Assembly (NCBI GenBank): GCA_903959115.1
Contig: CAJBVU010000039.1
Span: 1-5,353 of the forward strand
Direction: 5' to 3'
Length of the DNA stretch: 5,353 nt
Source of the DNA: an uncultured Bacteroidota bacterium
Lineage (GTDB): Bacteria > Bacteroidota > Bacteroidia > NS11-12g > UBA955
The notes beneath the pieces were generated by a model that saw only the letters and a program-made list of their open reading frames with translations, made no database searches and was not told the DNA's origin. This document shows, in pieces, positions 1 through 5,353 of this stretch. The position numbers and the translations under genes were made by a program. Within the stretch, counting starts at the first letter, position 1, and each line of letters starts with the position of its first letter.

Positions 1-102
1 CTTATTCTTGGTGGTGATGTAGCGACTCATGCCAGCCACACCAGAACCTTTTTGCTCTGTGCACTCAAGGATTACTTGAACACGGTTTCCTTTTTTTGCC
101 AT
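1..102 (-). CDS. rpmG: 50S ribosomal protein L33 (partial, N-terminal 34 residues)
   Basis: This is the first 34 codons of ribosomal protein L33, a small protein of the large ribosomal subunit; the rest lies beyond base 1. The start ATG is the complement of bases 100-102. The translation begins MAKKGNRVQVILECTEQK and continues GSGVAGMSRYITTKNK, the typical L33 opening: a basic start, the ILECTE strand and the YITTKN turn. Only one cysteine is present where zinc-binding L33 paralogues have a CxxC pair, so from what is visible this is the zinc-independent form. The gene starts 2 bases after the rpmB stop codon. A modest AGGA (complement of 114-117) lies about 11 bases upstream, inside the end of rpmB. 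It is therefore almost certainly co-transcribed with rpmB. In many Bacteroidota the next genes are a short DUF4295 protein and ftsY, but those would be outside the window. Confidence 0.96.
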   Translation of the reverse strand, partial: MAKKGNRVQVILECTEQKGSGVAGMSRYITTKNK

Positions 103-104
103 GA

Positions 105-338
105 TTAAATTTTTCCTTTCTTAAACAAATTGTTGATGCAAGAAGATATACCTTTCTTATCAATGGTTTTGATGGTAGACGCAGCTACTTTCAAGGTAAT
201 CCACTCCCCTGTTTCGGGAATAAAAAACTTCTTGGTCTGAAGGTTGGGATAAAAACGACGCTTCGTCTTCTTGTTAGAATGCGAAACATTATTGCCCTTC
301 ATGGCCTTCTTTCCGGTTAAATCACAAACGCGAGACAT
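105..338 (-). CDS. rpmB: 50S ribosomal protein L28
   Basis: Complete 77-residue L28, a component of the large ribosomal subunit. Its length matches the usual 77-80 residues. The sequence opens MSRVCDLTGKKAMKGNNVSH, followed by the KTKRRFYPNL stretch, then a strand ending in WITLKVAAS and the IDKKGI motif, all diagnostic of bacterial L28. There is a single cysteine (C5) and no CxxC, so this is the zinc-free type. The start ATG (complement of 336-338) is the only reasonable one because the SRVC motif is the true N-terminus of the family. A Bacteroidota promoter (353-383) lies directly upstream and predicts a leader of only about ten bases with no Shine-Dalgarno sequence. It is the first gene of an rpmB-rpmG operon, separated from rpmG by 2 bases. 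Confidence 0.98.
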   Translation of the reverse strand: MSRVCDLTGKKAMKGNNVSHSNKKTKRRFYPNLQTKKFFIPETGEWITLKVAASTIKTIDKKGISSCINNLFKKGKI

Positions 339-352
339 AATTTTTGGGGTTG

Positions 353-383
353 CAAAGATAAGAAAAATGTTTAAATATTCAAA
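353..383 (-). promoter_or_regulatory. Bacteroidota sigma-ABfr-type promoter for rpmB-rpmG
   Basis: Read on the minus strand, TTTG (383-380) is followed by a 19-base spacer and then TATCTTTG (360-353). This matches the established Bacteroidota primary-sigma consensus, a TTTG -33 box and a TAnnTTTG -7 box about 19-21 bases apart, at every specified position. Transcription should start near 346-349, roughly 8-11 bases before the rpmB ATG. The -33 box lies inside the last codons of the upstream glycan ligase gene, whose stop codon is at 371-373. No intrinsic terminator separates the two genes, so some read-through from the ligase gene is possible. The match is seen in the sequence; the activity is inferred. 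Confidence 0.85.
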
Positions 384-1705
384 GTATTCTCATCTTTTAT
401 TTGAGAATTATTGGTGATTTTAGTTCCTAGCATCACTTGCCAGGCCACAATTGCGATCAGAACACCGGCTTGGCGTTCCAAAAGGCTCTCAAACATCATT
501 GCCGCAACAATTGCTAACCATATCTGCTGATTGCTACTCAAGGCATTCCCACCTGCAGTTCTTAATCCAATAAATACGAAAATAAAAAACAAGGCCGAGA
601 CGATCCAACCCGACTGCAGCGACATCTCCAACCATTGATTGTGCACACCTATCCTATGTCGTTCCGCCAAAGAAACATCTAAACGCGAATATTCCTTCTG
701 CAATCGATCGTCCGTCCACACACCAGCGCCAATCACTGCCGAATTAGGGGTCGACCCCAATACACTCATTGAAGCCTTCCAAGCAACCCAACGCTGCCCA
801 AAACTCTTATATGTTACATCGCCCCCTTTAAAGGTCGTTGAGAAATCATCCCATGTATTTGTCAAGCGATTTTTCGCACTCGGCAACAAAATCATCGACA
901 GGATCAAAAGTGGCAAAACAAGCAAAATGCTACGTCGTATCTCAGGCCTACCGTAAGCCCATTTACCAACCATCATTGCGCCTCCGATGTAAACCAAAAT
1001 CAACCCGGTTCGTGAACCCAAAACATGCATACAGAGCAGCAGTATTGTAACTGAGGCCATCGCCAAATAGTTTTCCCGAAAATCCTTCTGAATCAATCCT
1101 CTGATCAGCAACAATACCATCACCCCCAATATTGTCGCAAATTCAATATGATACACGCCAGAATACAGTGGAATCGGCTTGCTTTCGAGTACCATTTGAT
1201 CGTAAAATGTTTGATGTTGGAAATAATGAATCACACTACTCACGCCCACCCAAATCAAAGGAAGCACCCCCAAAAACCAACCCCCACCGAATATCGTCCG
1301 TAACCGCCTCCCCCAACCATAAGCCATTGAAACCAATAATAGAGGAAGTTTAATTAACACCTTGTTTAATGCCAACCCGCCCATCTCATTCTCCTTCTCC
1401 AATAACCCGCCCGCAACATCCATTGTCACCCCGGAAACCCCTCCAACACCCACCGACCATGGCCAATAGCCACTAATCCAAATCACACACATATTCCACC
1501 CTACACACAGCGCTACCCCCCACCAAAACCATCGAATCAAACCCCTCTCTTCAACCCTTTCGCCCCAAACCCACAATTGAAATACATACGCAATCAATCC
1601 CATCGACGCCAAGGCGGGAGAAAAATGGATACAACCCAACGATACCCATAAGAGCACATCGGTCTTTAACCAGAACTTTACATCCAACGCCTTAAGGGGC
1701 CACAT
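371..1705 (-). CDS. O-antigen ligase / polymerase family membrane protein (Wzy_C-like)
   Basis: A 444-residue polytopic inner-membrane protein with about 11-12 hydrophobic segments (roughly residues 17-47, 56-81, 116-131, 138-162, 187-205, 213-230, 233-251, 258-275, 367-381, 396-411, 413-426) and a long hydrophilic loop at about 276-363. Family-like landmarks are SRTG (231-234), QRWVAWKAS (304-312) with an Arg, HNQWLE (355-360) at the end of the long loop, and FESLLERQAGV (405-415). Together these resemble the Wzy_C/WaaL family (PF04932), which joins or polymerises undecaprenyl-linked glycans on the periplasmic face. The sequence cannot tell whether this is a lipid A-core ligase, an O-unit polymerase or a protein glycosylation enzyme. 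The ATG at 1705 is preferred over one at 1807, because the extra residues would be a hydrophilic, Arg-rich shadow of the preceding gene. The start overlaps the LysM gene by 14 bases, which suggests coupled translation. No glycosyltransferase genes adjoin it. The N-terminal third is unusually rich in tryptophan. Confidence 0.85.
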   Translation of the reverse strand: MWPLKALDVKFWLKTDVLLWVSLGCIHFSPALASMGLIAYVFQLWVWGERVEERGLIRWFWWGVALCVGWNMCVIWISGYWPWSVGVGGVSGVTMDVAGGLLEKENEMGGLALNKVLIKLPLLLVSMAYGWGRRLRTIFGGGWFLGVLPLIWVGVSSVIHYFQHQTFYDQMVLESKPIPLYSGVYHIEFATILGVMVLLLIRGLIQKDFRENYLAMASVTILLLCMHVLGSRTGLILVYIGGAMMVGKWAYGRPEIRRSILLVLPLLILSMILLPSAKNRLTNTWDDFSTTFKGGDVTYKSFGQRWVAWKASMSVLGSTPNSAVIGAGVWTDDRLQKEYSRLDVSLAERHRIGVHNQWLEMSLQSGWIVSALFFIFVFIGLRTAGGNALSSNQQIWLAIVAAMMFESLLERQAGVLIAIVAWQVMLGTKITNNSQIKDENTLNI

Positions 1706-2795
1706 AACGAATTTGCAAGGTAGCGTTCTGCTGCGCAATACCCAAACGGTCGGCCACGGACTGACTGATCGCAATTTGCTTATTTCCCTTCTCCGGCAAA
1801 GAACCAATCACCGTGCAATACACCATTTTCTTGTTCGAAGTATTTATCACCGCAATTACCTCGCCCTTTTTATGGTTATTCATCATCACCCATGACCGAT
1901 CCGGCTGAATCCCTTCATATCCAATTTGAGCCGTCACCATCTTTTCATACTCCCGCATCGCCGATTTCACTTTTACCGCTTGAACCTGCTCTGGCATTCC
2001 ACCCTGATTGTCCGTGCCGACCAAAGTTTTATCCGTTGGAACCGCAGCAAGCCCCGATACCTTTTGCGTATTTGGCACATCCGCCTCCCTAACAATCACG
2101 GGGGTAATCGATGTTTTTGCAATCGTCACCGAATCCATTTTTACCGGTTCCAGGGCAGCTAGCGACTTCTCCGTTTTGGGTATCCACAATTTCTGATTGA
2201 TCGATAATTGCTCCGATGTCAACTGATTGATCGACTTAATTTCCACCACCGAAACACCATATTTCTTTGATATACTAAACAAACTCTGTCCTTTCTCTAC
2301 CACATGGTCAAATGTATTTTCCGGAGCCATTTGCACATCTAACATCGCCACGGGTTTTTTCAACAACATAGAATCCACACCCACCGCAACAGACTTCACC
2401 TCCGTTGCTGATTTAACTTCCGTAGGCGTCTTTATTGATGATACAGGGGGTTTCCCGTCCTCTCCTTCTACCATCACCCCAGAAATGCCCTCCACAGGAT
2501 TTAAGCGAGGCGCGGCAATCGGCTCAGATTTTACCGGCTTTTTGGTCTTCTGCTTCACTTTCACGCGCATACCCGGCTTCAACATCCCGATATCGGGGTT
2601 CAACGCCTTCAATTCCTCTATGCTACAATGGTATTTCTTGCCGATGGCATATAGGGTTTCCCCCTTTTTTACTTTGTGCTCAATTTCGATTACCATCTCC
2701 GATGGATTGGTCTGACCTAGCGATGGATTGCTGTAAATCAAACTCATCAGCGCCATCACACTACCTTTCACGACATACTTTTTCCAATTGATCAT
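1692..2795 (-). CDS. exported double-LysM protein with C-terminal RlpA-like barrel
   Basis: A 367-residue protein predicted to be exported and to bind peptidoglycan. Residues 1-27 look like a signal peptide: a basic start (NWKKYVVKG), a hydrophobic core (SVMALMSLIYS) and possible cleavage near SLG-Q. There is no lipobox cysteine. LysM 1 spans about 40-80 (HKVKKGETLYAIGKKYHCS through LKPGMRVKV). LysM 2 spans about 164-206 (HVVEKGQSLFSISKKYGVS through QKLWIPK). The linkers (82-160 and 207-280) are low-complexity, rich in Pro, Val, Lys and Ser, and include TEVKS twice at 125-135. The last about 65 residues (301-365: GEVIAVINTSNKKMVYCTVIG, then SLPEKGNKQIAISQSVADRLG) resemble the RlpA-type double-psi barrel at the end of LysM proteins in Flavobacteriia. 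The catalytic Asp of RlpA lytic transglycosylases is not evident where expected, so a structural or binding role is more likely than cleavage. It follows the ABC ATPase gene by 72 bases and overlaps the ligase gene by 14. No convincing own promoter was found. Confidence 0.85.
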   Translation of the reverse strand: MINWKKYVVKGSVMALMSLIYSNPSLGQTNPSEMVIEIEHKVKKGETLYAIGKKYHCSIEELKALNPDIGMLKPGMRVKVKQKTKKPVKSEPIAAPRLNPVEGISGVMVEGEDGKPPVSSIKTPTEVKSATEVKSVAVGVDSMLLKKPVAMLDVQMAPENTFDHVVEKGQSLFSISKKYGVSVVEIKSINQLTSEQLSINQKLWIPKTEKSLAALEPVKMDSVTIAKTSITPVIVREADVPNTQKVSGLAAVPTDKTLVGTDNQGGMPEQVQAVKVKSAMREYEKMVTAQIGYEGIQPDRSWVMMNNHKKGEVIAVINTSNKKMVYCTVIGSLPEKGNKQIAISQSVADRLGIAQQNATLQIRYVAP

Positions 2796-2867
2796 AGATA
2801 CAATGATAATGTATGGAAATCTGCGATTTAGAAGCGACTATGCACAACGCCGCGGTTGTTTAATAAA

Positions 2868-4358
2868 TCAAACACTCAACCAATCAGAAGGCAATGTTTG
2901 CTGCTCTCCTTTTTCCAAAAATACGATGCGATGCGCGATCGCCCGAGCTACTTCCAAGTTGTGCGTAATGAAAATATAAGCCAATCCACGATCTCTTTGT
3001 AACCCTAGCAACAAATCCAATACTTGCTTCTGAACCAATGGATCCAACGCTGCCACCGCTTCGTCTAATATCAACACCTTTGGATCCGATGCCAAGGCCC
3101 GCGCAATACACAATCGCTGTCGTTGACCCCCACTCATTTCATGCGGATACGCACCAGCCAATCGCAAATCAAAACCCACTTCCGAAAGCAATTCCTTGCT
3201 GCGAATTTCCGCCTCCTCCTTACTACAATTCTTAACAAATTTCACCACTTCCAACACCGCATCAATGGATTTATCGTTGGGATTCAAGGAAGAATAAGGA
3301 TCCTGAAACACCATCTGAATTCCGGTGGGTGGTTTCTGTTTCAGCGATTCCGCATTCAACAACACCGATCCCTCTGTGGGCAATTCTAAAGCTACCAACA
3401 ATTTAGCCAATGTGCTTTTCCCAGAACCCGACAAACCTACAATGGCCAATGTTTCCCCGCGATGCAAAATATCGTTAAACCCACGCAACGCCTGAACCTC
3501 GTATCCCTTTTGTTGATATGCCTTCCCCAACTGGCGAATTTCCAATACCGAATGAAATTCCTCCAAAGGCTTCACCCAAACGCCACTCGGCATCGCCGCA
3601 ATCAATTCTTTAACATAGTGATGCGCATTTACCCCAAACACCTCATCCCTTCCGCCCTGAGCCATGCAAACACCCTTTCTCAATACCGTTACCCCTTCCG
3701 CATATTGCTTTACCAAATCCAATTCATGACTCACCCATAACAATGCACTGCCCTGATCCTTGCAAATCCGCTCCAAATCACGCATCACCTGCTGCCTGGC
3801 AACACTATCTAACGCCGTTGTGGGTTCGTCTGCCAAAATCAATGGCGGTTCGTGTACACAAGCCATAGCAATCATAACTCTCTGACGTTGTCCGCCGCTG
3901 AGTTGATGAGGATATGCACTAAGAATCCGATCCAAAATCTCCCCCAAACCCAATTGCGTCAACTTTTGCTCCACTTTCCGCTTGGCCTGATCCAAATCTG
4001 GCTCATGAATCATTGCCGACTCCATCAGTTGTTTTCCGCAGCGCATCTGGGGATTCAAAGCCGTCATTGGCTCCTGAAATATCATACCAATTTCTTTGCC
4101 TCTAATTCCTCGCCATGTTGTTTCCGATAAATCCGTTAATTCTAACCCATTCAATTGTACCGAACCTGCCACATTTAGCGCCGGCGATAATAAACCCATT
4201 ACGGCAAACAATGTCAACGACTTACCACTACCACTCTCCCCAATAATTCCATGAATTTCACCGGGATTCACATCCAAAGATTCCAATGTAAGCAAAGAAT
4301 CCCCATTGATAGAAATCTTCAAATTTCGAATACTCAATAAGGGTCCGGTCACTGTCAT
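2868..4358 (-). CDS. double-NBD ABC transporter ATP-binding protein, Dpp/Opp (YejF/GsiA-like) type
   Basis: A 496-residue cytoplasmic ATPase with two complete nucleotide-binding domains in one chain. NBD1 has Walker A GESGSGKS (40-47), Q-loop FQEPMTALNP (Gln95), signature LSGGQRQR (153-160), Walker B LILADEP (173-179) and H-loop His211. NBD2 has GLSGSGKS (308-315), Q-loop FQDPYSSLNP (Gln352), MSGGQRQR (408-415), LILDEAV (429-435) and His466. All catalytic positions are intact, so both sites should hydrolyse ATP. The FQEPMTALNP and FQDPYSSLNP Q-loops are typical of the peptide/nickel (DppD-DppF) class and of fused YejF/GsiA proteins. The post-NBD1 oligopeptide motif survives only as HHYVKELIAAMP (about 246-257), and nothing like it follows NBD2, so the protein is shorter than the usual 530-620 residues of fused members. 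No permease or binding-protein gene is adjacent, so the substrate cannot be called. The start at 4358 is chosen over ATGs at 4379 and 4388 because a promoter lies immediately before it and the family begins at LLSIRNL. Confidence 0.93.
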   Translation of the reverse strand: MTVTGPLLSIRNLKISINGDSLLTLESLDVNPGEIHGIIGESGSGKSLTLFAVMGLLSPALNVAGSVQLNGLELTDLSETTWRGIRGKEIGMIFQEPMTALNPQMRCGKQLMESAMIHEPDLDQAKRKVEQKLTQLGLGEILDRILSAYPHQLSGGQRQRVMIAMACVHEPPLILADEPTTALDSVARQQVMRDLERICKDQGSALLWVSHELDLVKQYAEGVTVLRKGVCMAQGGRDEVFGVNAHHYVKELIAAMPSGVWVKPLEEFHSVLEIRQLGKAYQQKGYEVQALRGFNDILHRGETLAIVGLSGSGKSTLAKLLVALELPTEGSVLLNAESLKQKPPTGIQMVFQDPYSSLNPNDKSIDAVLEVVKFVKNCSKEEAEIRSKELLSEVGFDLRLAGAYPHEMSGGQRQRLCIARALASDPKVLILDEAVAALDPLVQKQVLDLLLGLQRDRGLAYIFITHNLEVARAIAHRIVFLEKGEQQTLPSDWLSV

Positions 4359-4363
4359 CCAAG

Positions 4364-4395
4364 CAAAGGTAATCACCATTGCTTTCAATTCACAA
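4364..4395 (-). promoter_or_regulatory. probable Bacteroidota promoter for the ABC ATPase gene
   Basis: On the minus strand, TTG (4395-4393) is followed by 21 bases and TACCTTTG (4371-4364), matching the TAnnTTTG -7 box exactly and the core of the -33 box. The -7 box ends only 5 bases before the ATG at 4358, so the transcript would have almost no leader or none. It sits just downstream of the tonB terminator, where a new transcription unit is expected. If the true start codon were at 4379 or 4388, this match would be a chance occurrence inside the coding region. Confidence 0.6.
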
Positions 4396-4410
4396 GGTCT
4401 AATATCGATT

Positions 4411-4444
4411 AAAAAAGAAAGCGGGCCGCATGCGGCCCGCTTTC
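4411..4444 (-). terminator. intrinsic terminator after tonB
   Basis: Bases 4417-4444 form a perfect 28-base palindrome (two 14-base arms, GAAAGCGGGCCGCA and its complement). The stem is very GC-rich. On the minus strand it is followed by six T residues (the A-run at 4411-4416), the classic layout of a Rho-independent terminator for transcription coming from tonB, whose stop codon is about 41 bases upstream. There is no T-run on the other side, so it should work in this direction only. It separates the tonB unit from the ABC ATPase gene. Confidence 0.93.
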
Positions 4445-4485
4445 ACTATGGATTTCGGCGAAAAACTGAACGCAAAAGCGCCCCT

Positions 4486-5298
4486 TTAATCAACCGACAA
4501 CTTAATAGGGATTTCTCTCCAAGATTTCAAGAAGTTTCCGTTGTTCTGGCCAGGCACCCAGCGGGGCGACTTTTTCAAAACACGAATGGCCTCAGAAGTG
4601 AATTCTGGACAACTCTTGGTTTCTTCAATAGCCTGAACACGTGAAATTCTTCCAACTTCATCTACCACAAACCGCAGCATAACAGAACCATTGATTCCTT
4701 CATCCTGACAGCGTTGAGGATAAATAAATTCACCCGCCACGTAGTCTCTAAAAGCAGCTTCTCCACCTGGGAAATTCGCTTTTATCTGAACGTTGGTTGA
4801 AATATTATCACCGCCGCCAGTTGGACCGCCACCTGACTCGTTAAAGTCTGGGGCTTCAAATTCCTCTGATCCTTCCTTGTTGTCCTTACCCGCAGTTTTG
4901 ATCTCATCGGGAGGAATAATCACATCTTCCGTAGTTGCATCTGGATTGATTTTTGGAACAACATATTGCTGGGTAGCAACTTGTGGCTCTGGCTCTTCAA
5001 TCTTCGGCTTTTCTGGTTCTTTCTCCTCTTCTTCAGGTGCTTTCACATCGTCGATATTGGTTACTTTCAATACCGTCTTGTGTTCCACTTCCTTTGGAAA
5101 GAAAAAATCATAAATAATTGGTGCAGCTGAAAACAAGCCCGTAATGGATAGCGCAATGATCGTTGCCATCGTTTGGTTCTTGTTAAAACTCTTGCGAATC
5201 TGATACGCACCATACTCCTTAAATCGATCAGCAAAAACCAGTTCATTGCGCGCTGGCGATTGCACTTGGTCCCATTTGTTCATCAAACTTTCTGACAT
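4486..5298 (-). CDS. tonB: energy transducer TonB
   Basis: A 270-residue TonB-family protein that would pass proton-motive energy from ExbB/ExbD in the inner membrane to outer-membrane TonB-dependent receptors. Residues 1-44 are a cytoplasmic leader containing FADRFKEYGAYQIRKSF, which is typical of Bacteroidota TonBs. One membrane segment lies at about 45-67 (ATIIALSITGLFSAAPIIY). The periplasmic spacer (68-170) is rich in Glu, Pro and Lys (APEEEEKEPEKPKIEEPEPQ) and ends in a Gly-rich hinge (GGGPTGGGD, 156-164). The C-terminal TonB domain (about 175-270) has the YPQRCQDEGINGSVMLRFVV strand-turn, the EAIRVLKKSPRWVPG helix and a final IPIKLSV strand. It carries two cysteines, C197 and C230. The ATG at 5298 is 5 bases after the stop of the preceding ORF, which fits coupled translation; an ATG at 5283 (residue 6) is a less likely alternative. 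No Shine-Dalgarno is visible. An intrinsic terminator follows. Confidence 0.94.
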   Translation of the reverse strand: MSESLMNKWDQVQSPARNELVFADRFKEYGAYQIRKSFNKNQTMATIIALSITGLFSAAPIIYDFFFPKEVEHKTVLKVTNIDDVKAPEEEEKEPEKPKIEEPEPQVATQQYVVPKINPDATTEDVIIPPDEIKTAGKDNKEGSEEFEAPDFNESGGGPTGGGDNISTNVQIKANFPGGEAAFRDYVAGEFIYPQRCQDEGINGSVMLRFVVDEVGRISRVQAIEETKSCPEFTSEAIRVLKKSPRWVPGQNNGNFLKSWREIPIKLSVD

Positions 5299-5303
5299 AG
5301 CGA

Positions 5304-5353
5304 TTAGGATTTAGTTTTTAGATCAATAAGCTTCTTCTCAAGCGGAGCCATTC
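5304..5353 (-). CDS. C-terminal tail of an upstream ORF, probably ExbD biopolymer transport protein
   Basis: Only the last 15 full codons are present: an open frame from the window edge reading MAPLEKKLIDLKTKS and then TAA (complement of 5304-5306). The other two minus-strand frames close sooner. Position and spacing (5 bases before the tonB start) indicate a co-transcribed upstream gene. In Bacteroidota the gene before a TonB of this type is commonly exbD, and ExbD proteins there often end in a Pro-Leu/Val-Glu...Leu-Ile-lysine tail like this one. The identification rests mainly on context and is tentative; that the frame is coding is likely but cannot be proven from 50 bases. Confidence 0.5.
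   Translation of the reverse strand, partial: MAPLEKKLIDLKTKS

Noticed and set aside
1260..1320. G-runs on the minus strand that could form a G-quadruplex in the ligase message.
   Set aside because: Only three clear runs are close together and one spacer is over 20 bases. The runs are explained by Gly and Trp codons.
1706..1807. N-terminal extension of the ligase-like protein starting at an ATG at 1807 (34 extra residues).
   Set aside because: The extra stretch is hydrophilic, Arg-rich and lies wholly within the LysM gene in another frame. The ATG at 1705 gives a normal membrane-protein start and a short, typical overlap.
2227..2715. Long plus-strand open frame of 162 codons opposite the LysM gene.
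   Set aside because: It is antisense to a well-supported gene with clear domains. Its translation is low in complexity with no recognisable motif, as expected of a shadow frame.
2801..2808. TATCATTG on the minus strand upstream of the LysM gene as a -7 box.
   Set aside because: It has one mismatch to TAnnTTTG and no TTTG or TTG at 19-21 bases upstream, so an own promoter for the LysM gene is not supported.
2844..2859. Inverted repeat ACAAC...GTTGT around a CCGCGG-type core in the ABC-LysM gap, considered as a terminator.
   Set aside because: The stem is only five base pairs and there is no T-run on the minus strand after it. It is too weak to call.
2884..3111. Second minus-strand open frame of 75 codons inside the ABC ATPase gene.
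   Set aside because: It is an out-of-frame shadow of NBD2, whose own frame carries intact Walker A, signature and Walker B motifs, so there is no frameshift to explain.
4793..5113. Plus-strand open frame of 106 codons rich in Ser, Gly and Pro, opposite tonB.
   Set aside because: Its composition is the mirror image of the acidic, Pro- and Gly-rich TonB spacer; there is no independent evidence of coding.

Overview
This is an ordinary stretch of a Bacteroidota chromosome. The evidence for the phylum is a TonB of the Bacteroidota type, LysM and O-antigen-ligase proteins that read like Flavobacteriia homologues, zinc-free L28 and L33 ribosomal proteins encoded side by side, TTTG...TAnnTTTG promoters, and mostly absent Shine-Dalgarno sequences. 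Assignment below phylum (Flavobacteriia-like) is a guess. Every supported gene lies on the minus strand, so transcription runs from high to low coordinates.

Layout in transcription order: (1) 5353-4486 holds the tail of a small ORF, probably exbD, followed 5 bases later by a TonB energy transducer; both end at a strong intrinsic terminator at 4411-4444. (2) 4395-4364 carries a Bacteroidota-type promoter almost abutting the start of a double-NBD ABC ATPase of the oligopeptide/nickel (Dpp/Opp) class (4358-2868). (3) After a 72-base gap comes an exported protein with two LysM domains and a C-terminal RlpA-like barrel (2795-1692). Its end overlaps by 14 bases the start of a polytopic O-antigen ligase/polymerase-family protein (1705-371). 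(4) A near-consensus promoter at 383-353, partly inside the end of the ligase gene, starts the rpmB-rpmG ribosomal protein operon, which runs out of the window at base 1.

Functionally, most of the window concerns the cell envelope: energy transduction to outer-membrane receptors (ExbD/TonB), ATP-driven import or export (ABC), peptidoglycan binding (LysM) and surface glycan ligation or polymerisation. A housekeeping translation operon follows. Coding density is high, and no stretch over 300 bases lacks a gene. I see no tRNA, rRNA, CRISPR array, insertion sequence, riboswitch or phage signature, and no convincing undescribed system. The most useful observations are the promoters that fix start sites, the lysM/ligase overlap and the orphan ABC ATPase.
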